A DNA stretch of 15,760 nucleotides from JAWXUT01 sp044426075 (GCA_044426075.1 JAWXUT010000033.1:1-15760), one strand, 5' to 3'; numbered from the stretch's first letter, positions 7,108 to 15,738 are shown. Made by a program: numbers and translations. The notes: generated from the sequence alone by a model not told the origin.

Positions 7108-7917
7108 CTATATGTTAAATACGAATTTTTTGCGTTTCCATCTAAAAATTATTACGCCTAGTATCATAAACACCACGCCTAATCCAAATATCGTTATTGT
7201 GTCGCGCGCAGATGGAATAACGCCTAGCACCATAATATCCCTAAAATATGTTACAAAATGATACATCGGATTAAATTTAATAACCTCTTGCATTGATTCT
7301 GACATTATTGAAATATCATAGAACAATGGCGTACAATATGTTAATAGCGTTAAAAATACGCCATAAATGTGTTTTATGTCTCTAAAATAAACGTACATAG
7401 TGCAAAGTATAAAGCTCACGCCAATACTAAACAACATAATTGCTGGCAAAAATGTAACTGGCATAAGCAAAATAGTCCAGTGGAACTCAACTCCAGCAGA
7501 CATTTTATATGCCATAACAGCAAACAGTGCTATCAATGAAAATCCGAAGTTTACCACCGCGCTAAATACATTTGCTACGGGGAAAATATAATATGGAACC
7601 TTGGTTTTTGTCATAAGGTCATAATTTGAAACCATACTTGGCAATGCCGCTGAGGTGCTACCCCTAAATATGCCCATAACAATATTACCAGTTAACACGT
7701 AAACTGCGAAATCCATACCCGCTTGCATATCTCTGCCAAAAATATTGGTGAAAACTAGCGCCAAAACTATCATATTTAACAGCGGATTAAGAACCGTCCA
7801 AACAATGCCCAAAACCGACCTTCTGTACTGGTTTTTGACATTTTTTACGACCATTGATTTAATTATATATATGTGTTTTTTTACAACACTTAACTTGTTT
7901 TTAACTTCTGTAGTCAT
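7108..7917 (-). CDS. Polysaccharide/teichoic acid ABC exporter, permease subunit (Wzm/TagG type)
   Basis: This is an ABC-2 type permease of 269 residues with six predicted membrane spans (about 33-58, 70-88, 112-138, 148-177, 184-204, 240-258). QYRRSVLGIVWTVLNPLLNM near 30-49 is the amphipathic interface helix and first span typical of this family. YFRDIKH (177-183), PLFYDISIM (197-205) and FNPMYHFVTYFRDI (215-228) are further family landmarks. I place the start at the ATG at 7917, preceded by GGAG at 5-nt spacing. An in-frame TTG at 7941 would add eight residues but lacks a good ribosome site. It is the first gene of the operon and lies below the promoter at 7963-7991. With the following ATPase it would form the exporter or flippase for the galactan made by this locus. 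Confidence 0.92.
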   Translation of the reverse strand: MTTEVKNKLSVVKKHIYIIKSMVVKNVKNQYRRSVLGIVWTVLNPLLNMIVLALVFTNIFGRDMQAGMDFAVYVLTGNIVMGIFRGSTSAALPSMVSNYDLMTKTKVPYYIFPVANVFSAVVNFGFSLIALFAVMAYKMSAGVEFHWTILLMPVTFLPAIMLFSIGVSFILCTMYVYFRDIKHIYGVFLTLLTYCTPLFYDISIMSESMQEVIKFNPMYHFVTYFRDIMVLGVIPSARDTITIFGLGVVFMILGVIIFRWKRKKFVFNI

Positions 7918-7962
7918 ACAATCTCCATTTCCCTTTCGCAAATAAACATATTTATCTTTAGT

Positions 7963-7991
7963 ATTATAATATATATATATTAGTATGTCAA
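7963..7991 (-). promoter_or_regulatory. Consensus promoter of the seven-gene galactan operon
   Basis: On the minus strand TTGACA (7991-7986) and TATAAT (7968-7963) are both exact consensus with a 17-nt, almost purely A/T spacer. The start site would be near 7956, about 40 nt before the permease ATG at 7917. It is divergent from the plus-strand promoter at 8065-8093, with 73 bp between the two -35 boxes. Confidence 0.8.
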
Positions 7992-8064
7992 GTGTATAAG
8001 AGATTTATGTTTTTATACGAATAAATACTTAAATTAAATGTTTATAGTAATAACTAAATAAATG

Positions 8065-8093
8065 TTGACATTTGTCGCTTTTAATGTTAAAAT
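8065..8093 (+). promoter_or_regulatory. Promoter of the PGT-GT4 fusion gene
   Basis: TTGACA (8065-8070), a 17-nt spacer and TAAAAT (8088-8093, one mismatch to consensus) give a strong sigma-A-type promoter. The start site would be near 8100, leaving a leader of about 45 nt before the ATG at 8146. The ribosome site AAGG at 8138-8141 is only 4 nt from the ATG. This is short but acceptable, and no other good start exists nearby. Confidence 0.78.
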
Positions 8094-8145
8094 AAGTATA
8101 TAAAAGACTATAAATCTGTACAAAAACGGATTAAAGCAAGGTGAC

Positions 8146-9864
8146 ATGTACAAACATATTAAATATTTTTTAGATAAAGTTTTTGCATTGGTGGCGTTAG
8201 TGATACTATGGCCTTTTATTTTGTTGTGTATAATCGCTATAAAAATAGACAGTGAAGGTCCTGCAATTTTAAAACAAGAGCGTAGCGGATACAAAGGGAA
8301 GATATTTCGCATCTACAAATTCCGCACAATGTATCAAACAAATATAGCTTTTGATACACAAAATCCCATAATTGAAGCACGCAGCACAAACGTAACCAGG
8401 GTTGGGCGTTATTTGCGAAGATTTAAGCTAGACGAGTTGCCACAACTATTAAACATCATAAAAGGCGAAATGAGCTTTGTTGGCACAAGACCATTAATGC
8501 CTTGTTATTTAGAAGAATACGAGAGTTGGGAACTTCATAAATTTGATGTTAGGCCTGGTTTAAGTGGATATGCACAAGTGTGCGGCAACGGACATTTAAC
8601 CAGTAAAGAACGCAGTTATTACGATATCATCTACAGCAAACGCTACAATGTTTTTTGGGATATGTTTATAATTTTTAAAACACTACAAGTTGTTATTTTA
8701 GGCGAAGATAGTGCAACTAAAATTGTCAGCCCAAAAGATATGTTAAATATGCAAAAATCGCTTGATAGGGATACCGAAGGCAAGATGTTAGTTGCCCATA
8801 TTGTCGGAAACACATCACTTGGTGGCGTATCTCAAGTGGCATACAACTACTGCAAGCACATAGATAAAAGCAAGTTTATAACAGACTTTTACACCTTTGG
8901 GAATGGTGCAATTGATGAGGAATTTAAAAAGCTAGGTAACTTATATTATCAACCTTCATTTATAAACTTTTTGCCCGCGATGAAGCAGTTTTACAAGCAT
9001 TTAAAATTGAACAAATACGATATAGTGCATAGCCATTTAACAACGCTTAGTTTCTTCCCACTATTGGTGGCAAAATTGCGCGGAGTTAAAGTAAGAATTT
9101 GCCACGCACATAGCACCACAAATAACAGTGATACCAAAAACATAATAAAGCGCATCTTGCGACCTTTTGCAAATATGGTTGCAACAGAAAAACTGGCTTG
9201 TTCAAAAAATTCAGCTGACTGGTGTTTTTTAGATGATGCCAACAAAGCAACTGTAATTAACAATGCAATAGAGCTTGATAAATTTAGCTACAACGCAACT
9301 TGCAGAAAAGCAATAAAAGAAGAGTATTCTTTAACTGGCAATGTAGTTGGGTTTGCGGGGCGTTTCACCAACCAAAAAAACAACGCATTTATGGTGGATA
9401 TTATAGTTGAACTAAACAAAATAAAACCTAGCACGCTTGTGCTTGTGGGTGACGGCGAAGATAAAGATAAAATACTTAAGCGCATAAAAGAGCTTCACGC
9501 AGAAAAGCTAGTTGTGTTTGTAAGACAGACGGATAAGATGAATGAATTCTACAATATATTTGATTCATTTTTAATGACCTCGCTATATGAGGGCTTGCCG
9601 CTTGTAGGCATTGAAGCCTTGGCAAACGGGCTTCCGCTAATTTTGAGCAACAATATTACGGCAGAACTTAGCAATTATGGCACCGTGCGCTACATATCAC
9701 TTGCAGCATCTGCAAAAGAATGGGCACAAACCATTGCATCTTTATCCCCAAAAAGATCAGACAACTTGACAGCATTAAAATTGGGTGGATATGATATTTT
9801 TGATCAAACTGATTTACTTGAGAGCACATATTTAAATGCTGTTTCAAAACGCAAAAAGAAATAA
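8146..9864 (+). CDS. Phosphoglycosyl transferase fused to a GT4 glycosyltransferase
   Basis: One 572-residue reading frame carries two enzymes. Residues 1 to about 190 are a small monotopic phosphoglycosyl transferase: an N-terminal membrane helix (about 11-32), KIFRIYKFRTM (52-62), the catalytic Asp-Glu pair in KLDELPQ (D96, E97), NIIKGEMSFVGTRP (103-116) and VRPGLSGYAQVCG (135-147). Such enzymes move a sugar-1-phosphate onto undecaprenyl phosphate. Residues about 213-572 are a GT-B family 4 glycosyltransferase: LGGVSQVAYNY (225-235), FAGRFTNQKN (403-412), VLVGDGED (432-439) and EGLPLVGIEALANG with the E-x7-E pair (E482, E490). It would add the second sugar. A short linker (about 190-212) joins them. 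Met214, at the GT4 start, is preceded by GAAGG, so a separate GT4 product is possible. Substrates are unknown. It lies divergent from the galactan operon. Confidence 0.92.
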   Translation: MYKHIKYFLDKVFALVALVILWPFILLCIIAIKIDSEGPAILKQERSGYKGKIFRIYKFRTMYQTNIAFDTQNPIIEARSTNVTRVGRYLRRFKLDELPQLLNIIKGEMSFVGTRPLMPCYLEEYESWELHKFDVRPGLSGYAQVCGNGHLTSKERSYYDIIYSKRYNVFWDMFIIFKTLQVVILGEDSATKIVSPKDMLNMQKSLDRDTEGKMLVAHIVGNTSLGGVSQVAYNYCKHIDKSKFITDFYTFGNGAIDEEFKKLGNLYYQPSFINFLPAMKQFYKHLKLNKYDIVHSHLTTLSFFPLLVAKLRGVKVRICHAHSTTNNSDTKNIIKRILRPFANMVATEKLACSKNSADWCFLDDANKATVINNAIELDKFSYNATCRKAIKEEYSLTGNVVGFAGRFTNQKNNAFMVDIIVELNKIKPSTLVLVGDGEDKDKILKRIKELHAEKLVVFVRQTDKMNEFYNIFDSFLMTSLYEGLPLVGIEALANGLPLILSNNITAELSNYGTVRYISLAASAKEWAQTIASLSPKRSDNLTALKLGGYDIFDQTDLLESTYLNAVSKRKKK

Positions 9865-9876
9865 ATTGCATTAATT

Positions 9877-9913
9877 AAAGGGCTGTGAAGTAAGCAATCT
9901 TCACAGCCCTTTT
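9877..9913. terminator. Shared hairpin terminator between convergent genes
   Basis: AAAGGGCTGTGAAG (9877-9890) and CTTCACAGCCCTTT (9899-9912) form a perfect 14-bp stem with an 8-nt loop. The T-rich stretch after it makes it a strong terminator for the PGT-GT4 gene, whose stop is at 9864. The GH2 gene ends at 9932 on the other strand and reads into the same hairpin, though the T-tract on that side (TTTAATTAAT) is weaker. Confidence 0.9.
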
Positions 9914-9931
9914 GATTATTTTTCTTTTTTG

Positions 9932-12079
9932 CTATTTTTCTATGGTTTGTAGAAACTTTTGCAACATCTCTACCATTGATTTATCTACTTTGGCAAGCTT
10001 TAGCAGTGTGCCTATTTTAAATGGTTTAATTGCAGCTAGCAGTAGTGGATTAACTTTCTTTTCACCTAGTGCCATTTTTTTGAAGCTGTCGATTTCTGGC
10101 GACTTCCACAATTTATACACTCTGTCATTTAACCCAAAACGCGCTGCTGGGTCAAACTCAACATCTGCAAACCAGTTGCGGATAAATGATTTAATTTCGC
10201 TTGGCAATTTATAGCTTTGGTCCGCCTCTTGCACGCCGTTTATTTTTATGGTGTGTGTGAGCCCGCCACTTGTAGCTTGCACAATATTTTCGCCACTTAT
10301 AATGTCTACTTCAGCATACATTACTTTGCTTCCAGACAAGTCGTGCCTTGTACCGTTTACAAGAAGCACAATGTCTTCCATATTACTAATTACAGATATT
10401 GTTGACTTGCCAACCACGCGGTTCACATAGCGCTCGCCGCCAATATGCACAAATTTTTCATCGCTCCAATATGCCTTATATACATAAAAACTGTCTTTTT
10501 TTGTCTTGCGGTCTAGCGTTATAAGACCCTTGTTGTTTCTGCCTTGCACACCGCCCTCGTCACGGATAGCTGAACCGAAATCGAACATATTCCATACATA
10601 ACTGCCCCACATCCAATCATATTTATTTATGATTTCTAGGTAGTCGCGGTGATATCTTGCTTGATAATCCTCTGTATAGTCGCCTTGTACGCCCTTGTCA
10701 GTTTGATACTTCAAGATGCCTTCTGCACCATATTCAGACAAACACAATGACCTATTAGGATTCGCCTCGCGGAACTCTTTTAACCACACATCAAGCCTTG
10801 CAGTTGTTTCCACATACCATCCAAAATACAAGTTATAACCTAAAATGTCAGTTATATCATTTAATGGATGCTTTACTCCCGCCATCATAACTTGCGCTGA
10901 AGTTGTGGGTCTACTCGCATCTAAACTCTTTGCTAGCGTGTTGAGTTTTGTGATACCCTCAACCAATCCCTTTGCCGCACCGTTAACAGATATTTCATTT
11001 TGCACACCCCAACAGAATATGCAAGGATGATTGTAATTTTGTGTTATTAACTCACGCAATTGGCTCTCCGCGTTCTCTTGCTTCTGTTCTGAAAATAGCG
11101 TGATAACTGGCACTTCTGCCCATACCAAAAATCCCATTTCATCACAGATATCATAGAAGGTTTTGTCGTGTTGATAATGTGCAAGCCTTATTGAATTTGC
11201 ACCAACCTCTTTTATTAACTCTAAGTCTTCACGGTGCTCTTTTTCAGTTAGCGCATTGCCCATACCTAAACGGTCTTGGTGCCTTGAAACACCCTTTAAC
11301 TTTACGTGTTTGCCATTTAAAAAACATCCTTTGCTGTCATCAAAAACTATTGTTCGGAACCCTATTATAACACTTGTGGTATCCCTAACCTCATTATCTT
11401 TTAACAATTCGCATTGCAATTTATACAAATATGGATTTTTTACACCATCCCAAAGTGTAGGGTTTTGTAGTGTCAACTTGTTTTGTTTTGTATCGCTTGA
11501 TTCTACAGTTAACACCGCTTCTCCCACTTTGTCAAACAAGGTAAAGCGCACTTTATCACCGCCAACAGCATATGTCTTTACATCTATAAAACCGTCATCA
11601 CCCACAACAGTTGGGGTTGCGTGCACGCTATCGAATCCGCGACCAATTAGTTCAAAATGAATGTCATCAACTTCGGTTATCAAATTGACATCACGATACA
11701 ATCCGCCATAAAAAGTAAAGTCGGCTTTTGCAGGATAAATTTCTTCGCTGTCGCTGTTATCTACTTCAATAACAAGGTTGTTTGCGCCCGCAATAATGTG
11801 CTTGGTTAAATCGTAGCGGAACATTGAATATCCACCTTTATGCACACCTAGTGATGAGCCGTTAAAAATCACTTCCGCAACAGAGTTGGCAGCACCAATC
11901 TCTATATAGCAAGTACCTTTTAGGTCTGTTAGCGTTTTGCTGTATTGCACCTTGCCTTTGTAGTAATGTGCTGTGGTTTGCCCGTCTACTGCATTGTAGG
12001 TGTGTGGCAGATTTACAATTATTGTTTCGCCTTCTTTGGTAAAACTCCAATTTTCGTTTATATTTATTATTTTTTTCAT
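9932..12079 (-). CDS. Glycoside hydrolase family 2 (beta-galactosidase/beta-glucuronidase-like)
   Basis: The 715-residue protein has the GH2 domain order: jelly-roll sugar-binding domain (about 1-140), an Ig-like sandwich (about 140-245) and a TIM barrel (about 250-540). Active-site landmarks are KGVSRHQD (262-269), the acid/base Glu362 in CWGVQNE and the nucleophile Glu449 in LSEYGAEG. SYVWNMFDFGSAIRDEGG (493-510) is typical of this family. Residues after about 545 form a beta-rich segment and then a Lys-rich helical tail. No signal peptide is visible, so it should act in the cytoplasm on imported oligosaccharides. The ATG at 12079 has AGGAG at 5-nt spacing. It follows the transporter gene by 18 nt and is the last gene of the operon. 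Substrate (beta-galactoside, glucuronide or other) is not determinable here. Confidence 0.9.
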   Translation of the reverse strand: MKKIININENWSFTKEGETIIVNLPHTYNAVDGQTTAHYYKGKVQYSKTLTDLKGTCYIEIGAANSVAEVIFNGSSLGVHKGGYSMFRYDLTKHIIAGANNLVIEVDNSDSEEIYPAKADFTFYGGLYRDVNLITEVDDIHFELIGRGFDSVHATPTVVGDDGFIDVKTYAVGGDKVRFTLFDKVGEAVLTVESSDTKQNKLTLQNPTLWDGVKNPYLYKLQCELLKDNEVRDTTSVIIGFRTIVFDDSKGCFLNGKHVKLKGVSRHQDRLGMGNALTEKEHREDLELIKEVGANSIRLAHYQHDKTFYDICDEMGFLVWAEVPVITLFSEQKQENAESQLRELITQNYNHPCIFCWGVQNEISVNGAAKGLVEGITKLNTLAKSLDASRPTTSAQVMMAGVKHPLNDITDILGYNLYFGWYVETTARLDVWLKEFREANPNRSLCLSEYGAEGILKYQTDKGVQGDYTEDYQARYHRDYLEIINKYDWMWGSYVWNMFDFGSAIRDEGGVQGRNNKGLITLDRKTKKDSFYVYKAYWSDEKFVHIGGERYVNRVVGKSTISVISNMEDIVLLVNGTRHDLSGSKVMYAEVDIISGENIVQATSGGLTHTIKINGVQEADQSYKLPSEIKSFIRNWFADVEFDPAARFGLNDRVYKLWKSPEIDSFKKMALGEKKVNPLLLAAIKPFKIGTLLKLAKVDKSMVEMLQKFLQTIEK

Positions 12080-12097
12080 TACAACTCCTAATTCATT

Positions 12098-13570
12098 TTA
12101 TAGTTCTTCTTGAGTGACTTTCATTGAATCATCGCTTTCTGCACTGGTGTCACCCGCTTCAAATCCCGCATATAGGGCGGAGTGTTTTGCCTTAATTGCT
12201 TCGCTTTGTTTAATAGTGCTATCTTTATCTAAATTGTAAACAAGGGCTAGTGCAAGCAACATAATTATTATTCCCACAAATGGCAATATAATAGAAATCC
12301 GCATTGTGCTTGTTGCAACGGCGTCTGTAGTTGCGGTGATGTTATTTGTGTCAAGTCCTATAATGATGTACATTACAACAATCGCACCTTGGCAAAAGGC
12401 TTGGGCCAATTTTCTGATAAATGAATATATAGAATACACCGTGCCCTCTTCGCGCCTACCGCTTTTAAGTTCTTGATAGTCAACCGCATCCGCTACAAAT
12501 GACCACGTTACTAAAGTGAATAATCCTATGCCTAAATTGGCAACAGACATCATTGCAATATAAATTAGTGCACCCGCGTTTGTCCTTGGGAAATCGATAA
12601 ATAACATAGCTAGTAGCACCACTACTGATAATATCATAGGATACAAACTAATTTCTTTTTTGCCGAACTTTTGTGTTAATTTGCCTACAAAAGGAATCAA
12701 AAATATCATAGGCGCAAACAATAATACGCTTGCAAGTGCCGTCATACTAGTGTTCATAAAATACACTTGGAACACCGTTTGCATAGTGGTTTGCATACTC
12801 ATAACCAAACCAAGTTGGGCAAATGAAGCCAAACCTATACCCAAAACTGGGCGGTTTTTGCAGAAATCTTTTAATGATTTTTTTAAATTATATTTTTCTT
12901 TTGATTCAGCATATGGCAAACGCTCGCGTGTTAAAAAGTAAAGTGCCATAAAACCAAGCATTCCAATAAGTCCCATAACTATAGCAATCCATACGAACCT
13001 ACTTGCAACAAGTTCTTCAATACCGGTGTCGCTTTCTGCATAAACAATTAGTGGAAGTATTATCATAACGGGAAGCACTGCAAGCCCCGCACCAATGTTT
13101 CTAAATGAAGATAGCTTTGCCCTTTCTGATATATCTTCAGTAAGCACTGTGTTTAGCGCGCCATAAGGCACATTTGCAGAAGTATATGCTATTGACCACA
13201 AACAATAAGTTATAAGTGCATATGCAAACTTTATGCCATAATTCCACGCACTAATATCAACGAACATCAGCACAGTAGTAATTAATATCGCAAATGAACC
13301 GTAAAAAATCCAAGGCCTAAATTTGCCGTTTGCTGTTGGCTTACGCTTATCTACCATTGAACCGATAATAGGGTCATTAATAGCATCAAAGATTTTAGCC
13401 AAAACGACTATAATTCCCCACGATGCAAGCGATAGCCCCATTCCTTGTGTGAAATACACCAAGGCATAAGAACTTACAAGTTGAAACGACATATTACAGC
13501 CGAAATCGCCAAGCGCATACCCGATTTTATCGCGTGCGCCATAAGGTCTAACTGTTGCATTTACTGACAT
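12098..13570 (-). CDS. GPH-family sugar:cation symporter (MFS)
   Basis: The 490-residue membrane protein has about 12 predicted spans and belongs to the glycoside-pentoside-hexuronide:cation symporter family (MelB/XynB-like). Landmarks are KIGYALGDFGCN (15-26), the cation-site pattern DAINDPIIG (62-70), GKFRPWI (82-88) and DYQELKSGRREEGTVYSIYS (364-383). It would import a di- or oligosaccharide with sodium or protons. I choose the ATG at 13570, which follows AAAGGAG by 8 nt. An upstream in-frame ATG at 13603 would add eleven residues, but those codons would contain the ribosome site itself. The gene lies between two cytoplasmic-type glycosidases, 86 bp after GH3 and 18 bp before GH2, which points to uptake of their substrate. 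The C-terminal tail is acidic and Ser-rich. Confidence 0.92.
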   Translation of the reverse strand: MSVNATVRPYGARDKIGYALGDFGCNMSFQLVSSYALVYFTQGMGLSLASWGIIVVLAKIFDAINDPIIGSMVDKRKPTANGKFRPWIFYGSFAILITTVLMFVDISAWNYGIKFAYALITYCLWSIAYTSANVPYGALNTVLTEDISERAKLSSFRNIGAGLAVLPVMIILPLIVYAESDTGIEELVASRFVWIAIVMGLIGMLGFMALYFLTRERLPYAESKEKYNLKKSLKDFCKNRPVLGIGLASFAQLGLVMSMQTTMQTVFQVYFMNTSMTALASVLLFAPMIFLIPFVGKLTQKFGKKEISLYPMILSVVVLLAMLFIDFPRTNAGALIYIAMMSVANLGIGLFTLVTWSFVADAVDYQELKSGRREEGTVYSIYSFIRKLAQAFCQGAIVVMYIIIGLDTNNITATTDAVATSTMRISIILPFVGIIIMLLALALVYNLDKDSTIKQSEAIKAKHSALYAGFEAGDTSAESDDSMKVTQEEL

Positions 13571-13604
13571 AAACAATACTCCTTTGTATTTATTTTTGTG
13601 CATT

Positions 13605-13622
13605 TTGTATTTAACAATACAA
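13605..13622. repeat. Small stem-loop in the GH3-symporter gap
   Basis: TTGTATT-TAAC-AATACAA is a perfect 7-bp inverted repeat with a 4-nt loop. It sits in the 86-bp gap between the GH3 stop (13657) and the symporter ATG (13570), with no T-run after it. It may be an mRNA processing or stability element or a weak operator. I found no convincing promoter in this gap, so the genes are probably cotranscribed. Confidence 0.35.
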
Positions 13623-13656
13623 TATTTAGATCATAAGCTAGCTAATGTGTTTAATT

Positions 13657-15738
13657 TTATAGTTTTGTTGGGTCTATATGTAAGAATAGTGGAAGAGTTG
13701 CACCCAATTTTGCATTAAGTTTATCTGGGCTACAGCCACCGATATAAGCTGTAAACATATGTTCCGCAACAGATTTTGAACCGTCTTCTTCAATGTATGA
13801 AATAGCTTCTTTTGTAATTGCAAATGAAACTTTGGTTGTCTCCCCTACATTTAGTGTGATGTTTTTGCACCCTTTTAACGCATATTTTGCGTGATGTTTA
13901 TGGGGTTCTTGTAGTGTAATATAAAGTTCAGCCACCTCACTGCCGCAAACACTGCCCGTGTTTGTTACATCAGCCGACAACACACCATTTTCTAAAGCGA
14001 TATTGCTGTAGGTAAATGTGGTGTATGATAACCCGAACCCAAACGGATACAATGCGGTTCCGCCAAAATATCTATAGGTACGATTTGCCATACTGTAGTC
14101 TTTAAAATTGCCGATATCTTTATCATCACGATAAAAAGTAACTGGCATTTTTGCAGACGGATTGTAGTCGCCAAACAGCACTTCTGCCACGCCTTGACCA
14201 CCCTTGCCACCTGGATACCAGCACTGCATAACAGCAGAAACATTTTTCTCCCTTCCGCTAAACGCTATCGCACTGCCACTGAAGTTTAGCATTACCACTG
14301 GCTTGCCCGTTGCAACTATGGCATCAATAAGCTCTACTTGTGGTTTAGGAAGTTGGATACTATCTCTGTCGCCACGGCTTCCTGCAATTTCTTCGTTGAA
14401 CCTATCGCCACTCTCTTCACCCTCAATTGTGGCATCAATGCCCGTGCACAACACCACTACATCAGCGTTATTGGCGGCGGATACAGCTTCAGAAACAAGA
14501 TTCTCGTGATCTACAAATGTCATAGCTCTACTGCCACGCGCATAAATTACATTTTCTTCCCCAACTAAATTTTTAATGCCTTGAAGCACGGTTATGTAGC
14601 CAGAAGGTGTGCCCTCATAGTTGCCAAGAAGCATACGCTCATCGTTTGCATTGTTGCCAACAACAGCCACTTTTATATCCTTTTTTAGTGGCAATAAGCC
14701 GTCATTTTTCAACAAAACCACCGTTCTTTTTGCAATATCAATGGCAAAGTCCTCGTGTTTTTTGCAAGCAATAACATCAGGTTTAATGCTGTTATATGGG
14801 CAATCGTTATCAAACATTCCGAGCTTTACACGCGTTGTTAACAACCTTTTAACCGATTTATCTAAATCAGCTTTTTTTACATATCCCATTTTTACAGCGG
14901 GATATAGCATAGGATAATATGGCCCACACTCAAGGTCACAGCCCGCTTTTAATGCAAGTGCTACACCTTTTACTGGATTTGTTTCATATTTATGCCAATG
15001 CCATATATCTTTCATAGCACCGCAGTCACTTACAACGTGGCCCTTAAAGCCCCAATTGTCACGCAACACCTCTTGCAATAAATATGGGCTACACACACAA
15101 GGTACGCCGTCTACTGCGTTGTATGCACTCATAACAGATTCAACATTGCCCTCTTTAACCGCAACTTCAAATGCGGGTAGATATGTGTCAAATAAATCGT
15201 ATCTGCTAGGAACAATGTTATCTATGTGCCTATCTTTTTCTGGCCCGCTATGCACAGCATAATGCTTAGCGCACGCCGAACTTTTTAAATATTCTGGGTG
15301 GTCGCCTTGCAAGCCTTTTATATATGCCACACCCAACCTACTTGTTAAGTATGGGTCTTCACCATAAGTTTCTTGCCCACGCCCCCACCTTGGGTCACGG
15401 AAAATATTTATATTTGGCGTCCAATATGTAAGCCCTTTGTAGCGAGAATAGTCGCCTTCACTTTGCGCCCTATTGTAAATTGCTCTGCCTTCAGTTGACA
15501 CAACATCAGCCACCTTTTGCATAGTTTCTTCATCAAACATTGCAGCTAGCCCAATTGCTTGTGGAAACACCGTTGCAACACCCGCACGACCCACGCCGTG
15601 TAATGCCTCATTCCACCAATCATATGTTTTTATATCTAGCTTTTTTATGCGCTTTGATGTGTTGATAAGTTGTGACACCTTTTGATAGGTGTTCATTTTT
15701 GCTATCATATTGTTGACAAATTCTTCTCTGTTCTTCAT
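13657..15738 (-). CDS. Glycoside hydrolase family 3 (beta-xylosidase/beta-glucosidase type)
   Basis: The 693-residue protein has a GH3 N-terminal barrel with WWNEALHGVGRAG (41-53), NIFRDPRWGRGQETYGEDP (111-129), the KHY substrate motif (158-160) and the nucleophile Asp238 in VVSDCGA. The alpha/beta sandwich domain includes NYEGTPSGYITVLQGI and the region IEGEESGDRFNEEIAGSRGD, likely supplying the acid/base Glu. A fibronectin III-like C-terminal domain follows (about 600-690). WWNEALHG and YEGTPSGY resemble GH3 beta-xylosidases more than classical beta-glucosidases, but this is inference. There is no signal peptide, so it is probably cytoplasmic. The ATG at 15738 has only a weak TAGG site. It is the first gene in the window of a GH3-symporter-GH2 set. 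Its promoter lies beyond the right edge. Confidence 0.92.
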   Translation of the reverse strand: MKNREEFVNNMIAKMNTYQKVSQLINTSKRIKKLDIKTYDWWNEALHGVGRAGVATVFPQAIGLAAMFDEETMQKVADVVSTEGRAIYNRAQSEGDYSRYKGLTYWTPNINIFRDPRWGRGQETYGEDPYLTSRLGVAYIKGLQGDHPEYLKSSACAKHYAVHSGPEKDRHIDNIVPSRYDLFDTYLPAFEVAVKEGNVESVMSAYNAVDGVPCVCSPYLLQEVLRDNWGFKGHVVSDCGAMKDIWHWHKYETNPVKGVALALKAGCDLECGPYYPMLYPAVKMGYVKKADLDKSVKRLLTTRVKLGMFDNDCPYNSIKPDVIACKKHEDFAIDIAKRTVVLLKNDGLLPLKKDIKVAVVGNNANDERMLLGNYEGTPSGYITVLQGIKNLVGEENVIYARGSRAMTFVDHENLVSEAVSAANNADVVVLCTGIDATIEGEESGDRFNEEIAGSRGDRDSIQLPKPQVELIDAIVATGKPVVMLNFSGSAIAFSGREKNVSAVMQCWYPGGKGGQGVAEVLFGDYNPSAKMPVTFYRDDKDIGNFKDYSMANRTYRYFGGTALYPFGFGLSYTTFTYSNIALENGVLSADVTNTGSVCGSEVAELYITLQEPHKHHAKYALKGCKNITLNVGETTKVSFAITKEAISYIEEDGSKSVAEHMFTAYIGGCSPDKLNAKLGATLPLFLHIDPTKL

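Noticed and set aside
7918..7941. TTG start giving eight extra residues on the exporter permease
   Set aside because: The ATG at 7917 has a GGAG site at suitable spacing and that site lies within the proposed extension; the family usually starts near here.
7967..7982. Alternating TA run upstream of the permease gene
   Set aside because: It is the A/T-rich spacer of the consensus promoter; self-complementarity follows from the alternating composition.
7994..8018. GTATAA / TTATAC inverted repeat between the divergent promoters
   Set aside because: Only six base pairs of A/T-rich sequence with a 13-nt gap; expected by chance in this composition.
8034..8312. Minus-strand open frame of 92 codons overlapping the start of the PGT-GT4 gene
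   Set aside because: It is antisense to a confidently identified enzyme and to its promoter, has no recognisable domain and no ribosome site worth noting.
13571..13603. Upstream ATG giving eleven extra residues on the symporter
   Set aside because: The extension encodes the AAAGGAG ribosome site of the ATG at 13570 and does not resemble the GPH N-terminus.
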